Positions 1 to 8,451 of a DNA stretch of 64,000 bases are shown piece after piece. The first letter of the stretch is position 1, and each line of letters begins with the position of its first letter. Both the position numbers and the translations under genes were made by a program. Where the stretch lies: NCBI GenBank assembly GCA_963810815.1, contig CAWEPB010000009.1, positions 62,001 to 126,000 of the forward strand. Direction: 5' to 3'. The notes under the pieces are model-generated. The model saw only the letters and a program-made list of their open reading frames with translations, was not told where the DNA came from and made no database searches. Source of the DNA: CAVQWT01 sp963810815. GTDB lineage: Bacteria > Pseudomonadota > Gammaproteobacteria > Burkholderiales > Casimicrobiaceae.

Positions 1-692
1 GTGGGCGGCGACAGCGACGGAAGGTCGGGCGTCGCCGCCGGCAGCGGCGCGCCGGGGATGTAGCGCGGCGTCACCGCCAGCGGAAAGCGCAGCCGGAACG
101 CGCCGTCGTCGTATCGCAGCGTCTGCTGGTACTCGATGGTGACCGTCACGGTCTCGCCCGGCCCGACCTGCGCGACGCGCGTGGTGAACAGGTTCGGCCG
201 TTCCTGGTCGACCAGCGCCGCCTTCTTCCCTTCCGACTTCGCCTGCTCGTACGCTCGCTTCGCCTCGCCGCGCTCGCGCACCACGCCCTCGATGACGCGG
301 CCCGCGGTCTCGATGCGCATCCGGTCGACCGCGGCGTGCTCCGGCAGCGGGAAGCTGTAGATGCCCTCGCGCCACTGCGCAGTCGGATTGGCGAAACGCT
401 GGACGACCAGCGTCCGCGCCACCAGGCCGCCGACGTCCATGTGCACGTCGGTTGCGACCCGCGGCGCGTCGATCCGGCCGCCGGCGCCGTCGTCGAACTG
501 CAGCGCGCCGCCGGCACCGGGCGCCTCCGGCAGCGGCGCGGCCTGCGCGTGCGTGGCCGCGATGAACACGGCCAGCGCCAGCACCAGGCTCGCGAACAGC
601 CCCACGCCGACGCCCTGCAGCGCGAGCTTCAGGAACTCCCGCCACCATCCGTCCGCGCCGACCCGCACCATCGCCTGCCGCTCGCCGCTCAT
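1..692 (-). CDS. VIT-domain sortase target protein (N-terminal part)
   Basis: Partial gene running off the left edge; about 230 residues are visible. The start ATG is followed by a hydrophobic signal segment at about residues 22-46 ending in a plausible Ala-Gln-Ala cleavage site. A VIT (vault/inter-alpha-trypsin) domain follows at about residues 65-215, with family patterns such as QRFANPTAQWREGIYSFPLP and RGEAKRAYEQAKSEGKKAAL. In the proteobacterial dedicated sortase family this N-terminal VIT domain precedes a VWA domain and a C-terminal sortase signal, which would lie outside the window. The divergent neighbours are a response regulator and kinase of the type dedicated to this system, which supports the call. 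The surface-anchoring role is family knowledge. Confidence 0.8.
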   Translation of the reverse strand, partial: MSGERQAMVRVGADGWWREFLKLALQGVGVGLFASLVLALAVFIAATHAQAAPLPEAPGAGGALQFDDGAGGRIDAPRVATDVHMDVGGLVARTLVVQRFANPTAQWREGIYSFPLPEHAAVDRMRIETAGRVIEGVVRERGEAKRAYEQAKSEGKKAALVDQERPNLFTTRVAQVGPGETVTVTIEYQQTLRYDDGAFRLRFPLAVTPRYIPGAPLPAATPDLPSLSPP

Positions 693-945
693 GCCGCTTC
701 CCCTGCTGGAGGCGGCCGGCGCCGCGATCCCGGGCGCCGGCCGTGTTGCGCGCCGGCGGCAGGGAAGGGGCTTGGAGTCCCGGGGGCGGCGGCCGCCGGC
801 GATGCGCCGCCCTTGGGATGCATTGCGCGCCGCGAACGCGGCAGGCCGCGGGAGGGAAAGGGGCAGGGCGGCGACGGATTGTGGCAAACCGCTGACGGCG
901 CGGCCCGGCCCGGCCGGGCGGCCGGGTGCGGGGTCCGCGCTGCGG

Positions 946-951
946 TATAGT
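946..951 (+). promoter_or_regulatory. -10 element upstream of the response regulator
   Basis: TATAGT matches the sigma70 -10 at five of six positions and sits 37 bases before the response-regulator start. No convincing -35 is visible. The 295-base gap between the divergent VIT-domain gene and the regulator is otherwise very GC-rich with no other feature seen. Confidence 0.4.
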
Positions 952-987
952 CGGCGCCGTCATGACGTCGTCCGCTCAAGTCTCCGG

Positions 988-1689
988 ATGAGCCGCCGGA
1001 TCGCGCTGGTCGAGGACGAGCCCTCGCTCGCCGCCAACCTCGCCGAGGCGCTCACGCGCCACGGCTACGAGGTTGCGACGTACGCCACGCGCGCCGGGGC
1101 GCTGGCGGCGTTCCGGACGCGGCTGCCGGACCTCGCGCTGGTCGACATCGGGCTCGCCGACGACGTCGACGGCGGCTTCGAGCTCGCCCGCGAGCTGCGG
1201 GCGATGTCGGCGACGCTGCCGATCCTGTTCCTGTCCGCGCGCGACAGCGACTACGACATCGTCGCCGGCCTGCGGCTGGGCGCCGACGATTACCTGACCA
1301 AGGACGTGAGCCTGCCGCACCTCGCGGCGCGCATCGCCGCGCTGTTCCGGCGCAGCGACCTGCTGGCCGCGCCCCCCGCCACCGAGGACGTGCTGGTGCG
1401 CGGCGACCTGGCCCTCGACGTCAAGCGGCTGGCCGTGCGCTGGCGCGGCCAGCGCGTCGACCTCACGCTGACCGAGTTCTGGATGGTCCACGCGCTGGCG
1501 CGCTTCCCCGGCCACGTCAAGGACCGCGAGTCGCTGATGCGCGACGCCAGCATCGTCGTCGACGACAGCACGATCACCACGCACGTCAAGCGCATCCGCC
1601 GGAAGTTCCAGGCGATCGATCCGACGTTCGACCGCATCGACACCGTCTACGGCATGGGCTACCGCTGGCGTGCCGACGGCGGCGGCTGA
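988..1689 (+). CDS. Dedicated-sortase-system response regulator
   Basis: OmpR-type response regulator of 233 residues. The receiver domain (about 1-120) has the acidic pocket VEDE, phospho-acceptor Asp53 in LALVDIG, and a Lys in the LTKD loop. The C-terminal winged helix (about 135-230) has the trans_reg_C pattern TTHVKRIRRKF and YGMGYRW. The segment GLRLGADDYLTKDVSLPHLAAR is close to the regulator subfamily that accompanies proteobacterial dedicated sortases. The kinase gene starts three bases after the stop, so the two are cotranscribed. It probably controls expression of the sortase/target pair, whose target gene diverges from it. Confidence 0.85.
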   Translation: MSRRIALVEDEPSLAANLAEALTRHGYEVATYATRAGALAAFRTRLPDLALVDIGLADDVDGGFELARELRAMSATLPILFLSARDSDYDIVAGLRLGADDYLTKDVSLPHLAARIAALFRRSDLLAAPPATEDVLVRGDLALDVKRLAVRWRGQRVDLTLTEFWMVHALARFPGHVKDRESLMRDASIVVDDSTITTHVKRIRRKFQAIDPTFDRIDTVYGMGYRWRADGGG

Positions 1690-1691
1690 CG

Positions 1692-3282
1692 ATGCGGGTC
1701 GCGCTCGGCATCCGCGCCCAGCTGCTGCTGGTGCTGACGGTGTTCCTCGCGCTGCCCTGGCTCGGCTACGAGTACGTGCGCGAGCTCGAGCGCTTCCTCC
1801 GCGACGCGCAGGAGCGCTCGCTCGCGTCGACCGCGCAGGCGGTGGCGATCGCGCTCAACGACCGGCCGCGGCTGTTCGCCGGACCGGCCGACCCGATCGC
1901 GTCGTTCGCGCAGGAGCGCGCCGACGAGGAGCCGCGCGACGGCCTGCCGCCGTCGGCGTCGCCGGAGATCGCCCGCATCGTGCAGGGACTGTCGCGGACG
2001 ACGGCGCGCATCTGGGTGATCGACCGCGACGGCGTCGTGCTGGCGCGCGCGGGCACGCTGAAGCCGCCGCAGGCGGAGGCGCCGCCGGCGTCGTGGTGGG
2101 GACGCCTGTCGGGCGCCACGCTGGGGCCGCTCTACGCGCGGGTGCTGACCCAGCCGTCGGAGGACTTCGCCGACGACGCCGCGGCGCGGGGCCCGCTGCA
2201 GGGCCGCGACGTCGAGGGCGCGCTGACCGGCATCCTGACCACGCTGCGGCGGCCCACGTCCGACGGCCGGGCGGTGATCGTGTCGGCGGCGCATCCGGTC
2301 TGGGTCGGCGACCAGGTGCGCGGCGCCGTCGTCGTCGAGGAAACGACCAACCGCGTGCTGGCCGAGCGCAACCGCGCGTTCGTAGCGGCTGTTCGACATC
2401 GTGCTCGCCGTGCTGCTCGTCGGCACGCTGGCGCTGACCTGGTTCGCGTCGCGGCTGGCCACGCGCATCCGCCGGCTGCGCGACGACGCCGAGCGCGCGA
2501 TCGATCCGCAGGGCCGCGTCGTCGGCAGGCTCGCGAGCTCGGACGCCGGCGACGAAATCGGCGATCTCTCGCGCAGCTTTTCCGCGGCGCTGGCGCGGCT
2601 GTCCGAGTACGCCGGCTACCAGGAAAAGATGGCGGCGCGGCTGTCGCACGAGCTGCGCACGCCGGTCGCCGTGGTGAAGAGCTCGCTCGGCAATCTCGAG
2701 GCGCAGCCCCTGTCCGCCGATGCCCGCGTCTACATCGAGCGCGCGCAGGGCGGCATCGCGCGGCTGGCGGCGATCCTCACCCGGATGAGCGAGGCGGCCC
2801 GGCTCGAGCACTCGCTGGCGGACGTCGAGCGCGAGCGCTTCGACCTCGTCCCGGTCGTCGCCGGTTGCGTCGACGGCTACCGGCAGGCGTATCCGCGGGC
2901 GACGTTCGAGCTCGCGCTGCCGGCGGAGGCCCTGGTCATCGACGGGGCGCCGGACCTCGTCGCGCAGATGCTCGACAAGCTCGTCGCCAACGCCGTCGAA
3001 TTCTCGACCGGCGCGGCGATCGGGCTGCGGCTCGCACGCGAGGGCGGCGAGGCGGTGCTGACGGTGGCCAACGACGGGCCGCCGCTGCCGGCGGCGATGG
3101 AGGGGCGGCTGTTCGAGTCGATGGTGTCGGTGCGGCCGGACCCGCCGATCGCGGGGCCGCATCTCGGCCTGGGCCTCTACATCGCGCGGCTGGTCGCGGA
3201 ATTCCACCGCGGGAGCATCGAGCTGCACAACCGCGCCGACGGCCGCGGCGTCGTCGCGCGCGTGGCGATGCCGGTCGCCTGA
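1692..3282 (+). CDS. Dedicated-sortase-system sensor histidine kinase (frameshifted)
   Basis: Membrane sensor kinase, about 529 residues if one base is removed. In order: an N-terminal membrane segment (residues 8-24), a periplasmic sensor region, a second membrane segment, HAMP, the His-box SHELRTPVAVVKSS, N-box DKLVANAVEFS, and G-box GLGLYIARLV. The reading frame breaks at about 2382: the sequence ttcgtagcgg would restore RAFERLFDIV if the extra T at 2383 were dropped, and as written it gives an in-frame stop. Both halves keep good domain conservation, so this is either a recent mutation or a sequence error. It partners the adjacent response regulator. Confidence 0.8.
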
Positions 3283-3453
3283 TCCCCCGCGGCGGACACG
3301 GGCAGCGCCAGCATCGCGACCGCCCCGCGCGCCATTCGCCGCAGCTTACCTTGTCGGCGATAATGCGAGGTCCGGACGGGGACCCGCGCCCACGGGGGCG
3401 GGATGCCCGCAGTTCGTGCCGTCCGGCCCCGCCGCGCCCCCGTCCTTCCGCCC

Positions 3454-3600
3454 ATGAACTCCTTCGCCCCGCTCACGCAATCCCCGGTGCTGGCCAGCGC
3501 GGTGCTGCTCACCGTGACGTACATGGGGCAGCCGCTGAAGCTCGACTACCTGTGGGCGGCGCTGTGCATGGTCGGCGCCGTCTACTTCATCTTCCGCTGA
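3454..3600 (+). pseudogene. DUF486 (DMT-family) membrane protein, C-terminal remnant
   Basis: Encodes only 48 residues. The last 25 or so (QPLKLDYLWAALCMVGAVYF) match the highly conserved C-terminus of DUF486 small membrane proteins, which are normally about 110-117 residues with four membrane segments. The first segments are missing and I find no trace of them upstream in any frame, so this looks like a deletion remnant. Whether a 48-residue product is made is unknown. Confidence 0.6.
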
Positions 3601-3638
3601 TTCCCCCGCCTTCGCCGGGTTTCCTCCCAGGCCTCTCC

Positions 3639-4874
3639 GTGACCCCGCCTCCGTTCTCGACGCTGTACTTCGCCTTCGCCTCGGGGTACCTGCTCTCGTA
3701 CCTCTACCGCACCGTCAATGCGGTGATCTCGCCGGAGCTGACGCGCGAGCTTGCGCTGTCGCCCGGTGCGCTGGGCCTGCTGACCAGCGCGTACTTCCTT
3801 GCCTTCGGCGCGATGCAGATTCCCGCCGGCATGCTGCTCGACCGCTACGGACCGCGCCGGGTCGAGCCGGTGCTGCTGGTGATCGCCGCGGCCGGCGCGC
3901 TGGCGTTCGCATTCGCCGGGAGCGAAGCCGCGCTGCTCGGCGCCCGCGCGCTGATCGGGCTGGGGGTCGCGGTCTGCCTGATGGCGCCGATGAAGGCGAT
4001 CGCCACCTGGTATCCGCCGGAGCGGCAGCCGTCGCTCGCCGGCTGGGTCATGGCGGCGGGCGGCGCCGGCGCCCTGGTCGCGACCGCCCCGCTCGAGTTC
4101 GCGCTGCGCTTCGTGACCTGGCGCACGGTCTTCGTCGTGCTCGCGGCCGCGACGCTGCTGGTGGCGGTGTGGATCTGGCTCCGCATTCCCGACACGCCGA
4201 AGGCGGCGACGGCGCAGGGCTTCGGCGCGCAGTGGGCCGGCGTGCGGCGTGTCTTCGGCAACCCGCGGTTCTGGTGGATCGCGCCGCTGGGCGGCTTCGG
4301 CATGGGGGCGTTCATGGCCGTGCAGGGGCTCTGGTCGGTGCCGTGGCTGATGGAGGTCGACGGCGTCAGCCGCGCGGTCGCCGCGCAGCACCTGCTGGTG
4401 ATGGGTGCGGTCATCCTCGCCGGCTACCTGCTGCTGGGGATGTTCGCGACGCGGCTCGCGCGGCAGGGCATCCACGCCCGGCACCTGTTCGCCGCGGGTT
4501 TTGCGCTCAACGCGCTGGCGCTGGGCGCGATCGTGCTGCACGTGCCCGGCAGCTGGCTGTGGTGGGGACTGTACGGGCTGGGCGCCTCGGTCAACGTGCT
4601 CGCGTTCACCGTGCTCAACGAGGGTTTCGGCAAGGAACTGGCCGGGCGCGCCAACACCGCGCTCAACCTGATGATGTTCATGGGCAGCTTCCTCACCCAA
4701 TGGGGGATCGGCCTCGTCGTCGACGGGGCGCGCACCGGCCTGGGATTCGACACCGTGGGCGGGCTCAGGCTCGCGTTCGCGATCGTGCTCGGCGGCAACG
4801 TGCTGACCTACGCGTGGTTCGCCGCGGGCTGGCGCCGCCACGCGCGGGTCGCGTCGCACGGCGCGGCGGCGTAG
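3639..4874 (+). CDS. MFS transporter
   Basis: Major facilitator superfamily permease of 411 residues with about twelve hydrophobic segments. After membrane segment 2 it carries the MFS loop pattern GMLLDRYGPRRV. It starts with GTG shortly after the DUF486 remnant; no better start lies between the upstream stop and the first membrane segment. Substrate cannot be read from sequence. It ends ten bases before the mpl gene and may be cotranscribed with it. Confidence 0.8.
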   Translation: MTPPPFSTLYFAFASGYLLSYLYRTVNAVISPELTRELALSPGALGLLTSAYFLAFGAMQIPAGMLLDRYGPRRVEPVLLVIAAAGALAFAFAGSEAALLGARALIGLGVAVCLMAPMKAIATWYPPERQPSLAGWVMAAGGAGALVATAPLEFALRFVTWRTVFVVLAAATLLVAVWIWLRIPDTPKAATAQGFGAQWAGVRRVFGNPRFWWIAPLGGFGMGAFMAVQGLWSVPWLMEVDGVSRAVAAQHLLVMGAVILAGYLLLGMFATRLARQGIHARHLFAAGFALNALALGAIVLHVPGSWLWWGLYGLGASVNVLAFTVLNEGFGKELAGRANTALNLMMFMGSFLTQWGIGLVVDGARTGLGFDTVGGLRLAFAIVLGGNVLTYAWFAAGWRRHARVASHGAAA

Positions 4875-4884
4875 GAGGCGCGCG

Positions 4885-6289
4885 ATGCACCTGCACATCC
4901 TCGGCATCTGCGGCACCTTCATGGGCGGCATCGCCGCGATCGCCAAGGCGGCCGGCCACACCGTCACCGGCTGCGACGCCAACGTCTATCCGCCGATGTC
5001 CACGCAGCTCGCGGCGCTGGGCATCGATCTGGTCGAGGGCTTCGACCCGGCGCAGCTCGACGGCCCGGCGCGGGACGCCGACGTGTTCGTCGTCGGCAAC
5101 GTCGTGTCGCGCGGCAATCCGCTGATCGAGGCGGTGCTCGACCGCGGCCTGCCGTACGTGTCGGGGCCGCAGTGGCTGGCCGAGAACGTGCTGGCCGGCA
5201 AGTGGGTGCTGGCGGTGGCCGGCACGCACGGCAAGACGACGACCACGGCGATGCTGGCGTGGATCCTCGAGCACGCGAACCTGCAGCCGGGCTTCCTGAT
5301 CGGCGGCGTGCCGCTGGACTTCGGCGTCTCGGCGCGGCTCACCGGCAGCCCGTTCTTCGTCATCGAGGCCGACGAGTACGACACCGCGTTCTTCGACAAG
5401 CGCTCGAAGTTCGTTCACTACCGGCCGCGCACGGCCATCCTGAACAACCTCGAATACGACCACGCCGACATCTTTCCGGACCTGGCCGCGATCGAGACGC
5501 AGTTCCACCACCTCGTGCGCACGGTGCCGAGAAGCGGTCGCCTCGATCGTCAACGGCGGCGAGGCGAGCCTTGCCCGCGTGCTGGCCCGCGGCTGCTGGA
5601 GCGAGATCGAGCGCTTCGGCCTGGCCGAGGTGCCGGCCACCGGTCCCGACTGGACCATCGCCGTCGACGGCACCATCCTGCTGGGCGGCGCGCCGCAGGG
5701 GACGCTGGCGTTCGGGCAGGCGGGGCGGCACAACCAGCTGAACGCACTGGCGGCGATCGCCGCCGCGCGCCACGCCGGCGTGCCGGTGCGCGCGAGCCTC
5801 GACGCGCTGGCGGCGTTCCAGGGCGTGAAGCGGCGCCTCGAACGGCGCGGCACCGCGAACGGCGTCACCGTCTGGGACGACTTCGCCCACCATCCGACGG
5901 CCATCGCGACCACCGTCGACGGCCTGCGGCGGCAGCTCGGTCGCGGTGCCGCCGGCACCGCGGCGGAGCGCGACGTCGGGCCGCGCATCCTCGCCGTGCT
6001 CGAGCCGCGGTCGAACACCATGAAGCTGGGCGCGATGAAGGACGCGCTGCCCGGCAGCCTCGCCGGCGCCGACCTCGTGTTCTGCTACGCGGCCAACCTG
6101 GGCTGGGACGCGGGCGACGCGCTGGCGCCGCTCGGTGCGCGGGCCTCGGTGCACACCGAACTGACGGCGCTGGTCGCCGCCGTCGTTGCCGCCGCGCGTC
6201 CGGGCGACCAGGTGCTGGTGATGAGCAACGGCGGCTTCGGCGGCGTCCACGACAAGCTGCTCGCCGCGCTCGGTCCGCCGCGCGCGTGA
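4885..6289 (+). CDS. mpl: UDP-N-acetylmuramate:L-Ala-gamma-D-Glu-mDAP ligase (frameshifted)
   Basis: Cell-wall recycling ligase that attaches salvaged murein tripeptide to UDP-MurNAc. The N-terminus HILGICGTFMGGIAAIA is typical of Mpl. The ATP loop is GTHGKTTTTAML, and downstream come DEYDTAFFDKRSKFVHY and the Mur-ligase patterns NNLEYDHADIF and DDFAHHPTAI. The product would be about 467 residues. The frame breaks after VPRSGR: an extra C at about 5544 (cgcctcgatcgtc) must be removed to read on into LIVNGGEASLARVL. Its stop overlaps the GTG start of the following esterase, suggesting translational coupling. Both halves are fully conserved, so a sequence error is plausible. Confidence 0.88.
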
Positions 6290-6876
6290 CCACGCTCGTC
6301 TACCTGCACGGTTTCCGCAGCTCGCCGCAGAGCATCAAGGCGCGGCTCCTCGCCGAGGCCGTCGCGGCGCTGCCCGCGGCGCGGCGCCCGCGCCTCGAGG
6401 TGCCGGCGCTCGCCCACGAACCGGCGCGCGCGGTGGCTGGGGTCGCCGACTGGGTCCGCGCCGAAGTGACCGAAGGCGAAGCGCTGACCTTCGTCGGCAG
6501 CTCGCTGGGCGGGTTCTACGCCACGCACCTCGCCGAAGCGTTCGGCGCGCGGGCGGTGCTGATCAACCCCGCGGTGCGTCCGTACGACGACCTCGCCCCG
6601 TACGCGGGACCCCAGACCAATCTCTACACCGGCGAGACCTTCGAGGTGCTGCCGCGGCACTTCGACGAGCTGCGGGCGCTGGCGGTGCCGCGGATCACGC
6701 GCCCCGGGCGCTACCTGCTGCTGGCCCGGTCCGGCGACGAGGTGCTCGACTGGCGGACGATGGTCGCGTTCTACGGCGGCGCGTGGCAGCAGGTGCGCGG
6801 CGGCGGCACCCACGGCTACGACGACATCGGCCCCGATTTGCCGGCGGTGCTCCGCTTCGCCGGCGTGCCGGCCTGA
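6286..6876 (+). CDS. YqiA/YcfP-like alpha/beta-fold esterase
   Basis: Small alpha/beta hydrolase of 196 residues in the UPF0227/YqiA family. It begins at GTG within the mpl stop (GTGA overlap). The N-terminus YLHGFRSSPQSIKA is family-typical, the nucleophile elbow is GSSLGG, an Asp lies in ARSGDEVLDW, and the catalytic His is in GTHGYDD. Family members hydrolyse short acyl or acyl-CoA esters; the physiological substrate is unknown. Confidence 0.82.
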   Translation: MTTLVYLHGFRSSPQSIKARLLAEAVAALPAARRPRLEVPALAHEPARAVAGVADWVRAEVTEGEALTFVGSSLGGFYATHLAEAFGARAVLINPAVRPYDDLAPYAGPQTNLYTGETFEVLPRHFDELRALAVPRITRPGRYLLLARSGDEVLDWRTMVAFYGGAWQQVRGGGTHGYDDIGPDLPAVLRFAGVPA

Positions 6877-7010
6877 TCGGGCGGCGGCGGAAGGGTTCGG
6901 GGCGTGGTTCGCGCCGCAGGTGTGGCGCCCGCGCCGCATCGCCGCGGTTCGTGGCACCTTGTCGACGGACGGAAGCGCGCAGTGCCGGCGCCGCGGCGTA
7001 GCATCGGCGC

Positions 7011-8138
7011 ATGGAGCGGACGAGCTACGACTTCGCGATCGTCGGCGGCGGCCTCGTCGGCGCCGCCGTCGCGTACGGGCTGCGCGCGCTCGGGTCGCGG
7101 CTCGCCGTGTTCGACGAGGGCGACGTCGCGGTGCGCGCGTCGCGCGGCAATTTCGGGCTGATCTGGGTGCAGGGCAAGGGCGCGGGCCTGCCCGCGTACG
7201 GCGCGCTGACGCAGGCGTCGGCGCGCGCCTGGCCGCGGCTGGCCGCCGCACTCGCCGCCGAGACGGGCATCGACGTCGCGCTGGCGCAGCCGGGCGGCCT
7301 GCACCTCTGCCTCGCGGCCGACGAGCTGGCGCGACGCGTGGCGCGGCTCGAGGCGGTCGTGGCGCAACCTGGCTTCGATCGCTACGACGTCGAAGTGCTC
7401 GACCGCGCGGCCGTTGCCCGCCGCCTGCCCGCCGCGACGCTGGGACCCGACGTCGTCGGCGGCACGTGGACCGCGCTCGACGGCCACTGCAATCCACTGA
7501 AGCTGCTGTCGGCGCTGCACGCGGCGCTGGCGCGGGCCGACGTCGACTATCGGCCGGCGTGTCCGGTGACGGCGATCGCGCCGCGCCCGGGCGGCTTCAC
7601 GCTGACGACTCGCGCCGGCGAGGTGCGCGCCGAGCGCGTCGTGCTGGCGGCAGGGCTCGCGAATGCGCTGCTCGCGCCGATGGTCGGTCTCGCCGCGCCG
7701 CTCCGGCCGAACAAGGGCCAGGTCATCGTCCTCGAGCGGGTGCAGCCGTTCCTGCCGTTCCCGGTCGAGACCCTCCGCCAGACCGACGAGGGCACGGTGC
7801 TGATCGGCGATTCGCAGGAGGAGCGCGGCTTCGACGCCGAGCTCGACCTCGCCGTGCTGGGCGAGATCGCGCGCCGCGCCGTCAGGATGTTCCCGGCGCT
7901 CGGCGGCGTGCGCGTCAACCGCGCCTGGGCGGCGCTGCGCGTGATGAGCCCGGACGGCCATCCGGTGTACGCGCAAAGCCGGACCCATCCGGGCGCGTTC
8001 GCCGTCAGCTGCCACAGCGGCGTCACGCTGGCGGCGGCGCACGCGTACGTCGTCGCCCCGGCGATCGGCGCGGGCACGGTGGCGGCCCGGCTCGCCCCCT
8101 TCGGCACGGAACGCTTCGATGTTCGCGCGGCTGCCTGA
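7011..8138 (+). CDS. FAD-dependent oxidoreductase, beta subunit of opine/amino-acid dehydrogenase
   Basis: DAO-fold flavoprotein of 375 residues. The N-terminal dinucleotide motif is FAIVGGGLVGAAVAYGL, and the C-terminal FAD part includes the SCHSGVTLAAA pattern seen in the HcnC/OoxB/hydroxyproline-dehydrogenase beta family. Its 3' end overlaps the ferredoxin-like gene, which in turn overlaps the large flavoprotein gene. This is the standard order for heterotrimeric amino-acid/opine dehydrogenases. It would oxidise the C-N bond of an N-substituted or imino acid. The ornithine aminotransferase downstream points to an arginine- or ornithine-type opine, but that is inference. Confidence 0.8.
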   Translation: MERTSYDFAIVGGGLVGAAVAYGLRALGSRLAVFDEGDVAVRASRGNFGLIWVQGKGAGLPAYGALTQASARAWPRLAAALAAETGIDVALAQPGGLHLCLAADELARRVARLEAVVAQPGFDRYDVEVLDRAAVARRLPAATLGPDVVGGTWTALDGHCNPLKLLSALHAALARADVDYRPACPVTAIAPRPGGFTLTTRAGEVRAERVVLAAGLANALLAPMVGLAAPLRPNKGQVIVLERVQPFLPFPVETLRQTDEGTVLIGDSQEERGFDAELDLAVLGEIARRAVRMFPALGGVRVNRAWAALRVMSPDGHPVYAQSRTHPGAFAVSCHSGVTLAAAHAYVVAPAIGAGTVAARLAPFGTERFDVRAAA

Positions 8139-8451
8139 GGCCGGCGGCAGCGCCGTCGACATCGTCGTCGACGGCGAGACCGTGGCGGCGCGCAGCGGCG
8201 ACACCGTCGCGGCCGCGTTGCTGCTCGCGGACCGGCTCGCGTTCCGCACGACGCCGGTCGGCGGCGCGCCGCGCGGTCCGCTGTGCCTGATGGGCGTGTG
8301 CTACGACTGCCTCGTCACCATCGACGGGCTGCCGAACCGGCAGGCCTGCCTCGTGACCGTCGCGCCGGGCATGCGCATCGACACGCAGCGCGGCGCCCGC
8401 CCGCTCGACGCCGCCGTTGGCGGGCCGGCGCATCCGCCGGGGCGGCGATGA
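8119..8451 (+). CDS. (2Fe-2S)-binding protein, gamma subunit of opine/amino-acid dehydrogenase
   Basis: Ferredoxin-like subunit of 110 residues. It has a CLMGVCYDC cluster motif followed by a fourth Cys in NRQACL, the spacing expected for a plant-type [2Fe-2S] subunit of HcnA/OoxA-like dehydrogenases. Its start lies 20 bases inside the upstream flavoprotein gene, and its stop shares an ATGA overlap with the next gene. It should relay electrons between the two flavin subunits. Confidence 0.82.
   Translation: MFARLPEAGGSAVDIVVDGETVAARSGDTVAAALLLADRLAFRTTPVGGAPRGPLCLMGVCYDCLVTIDGLPNRQACLVTVAPGMRIDTQRGARPLDAAVGGPAHPPGRR

Noticed and set aside
3582..4982. 466-codon minus-strand open frame opposite the MFS gene
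   Set aside because: Antisense shadow with Arg/Glu/Gln-rich composition and no membrane or domain features.
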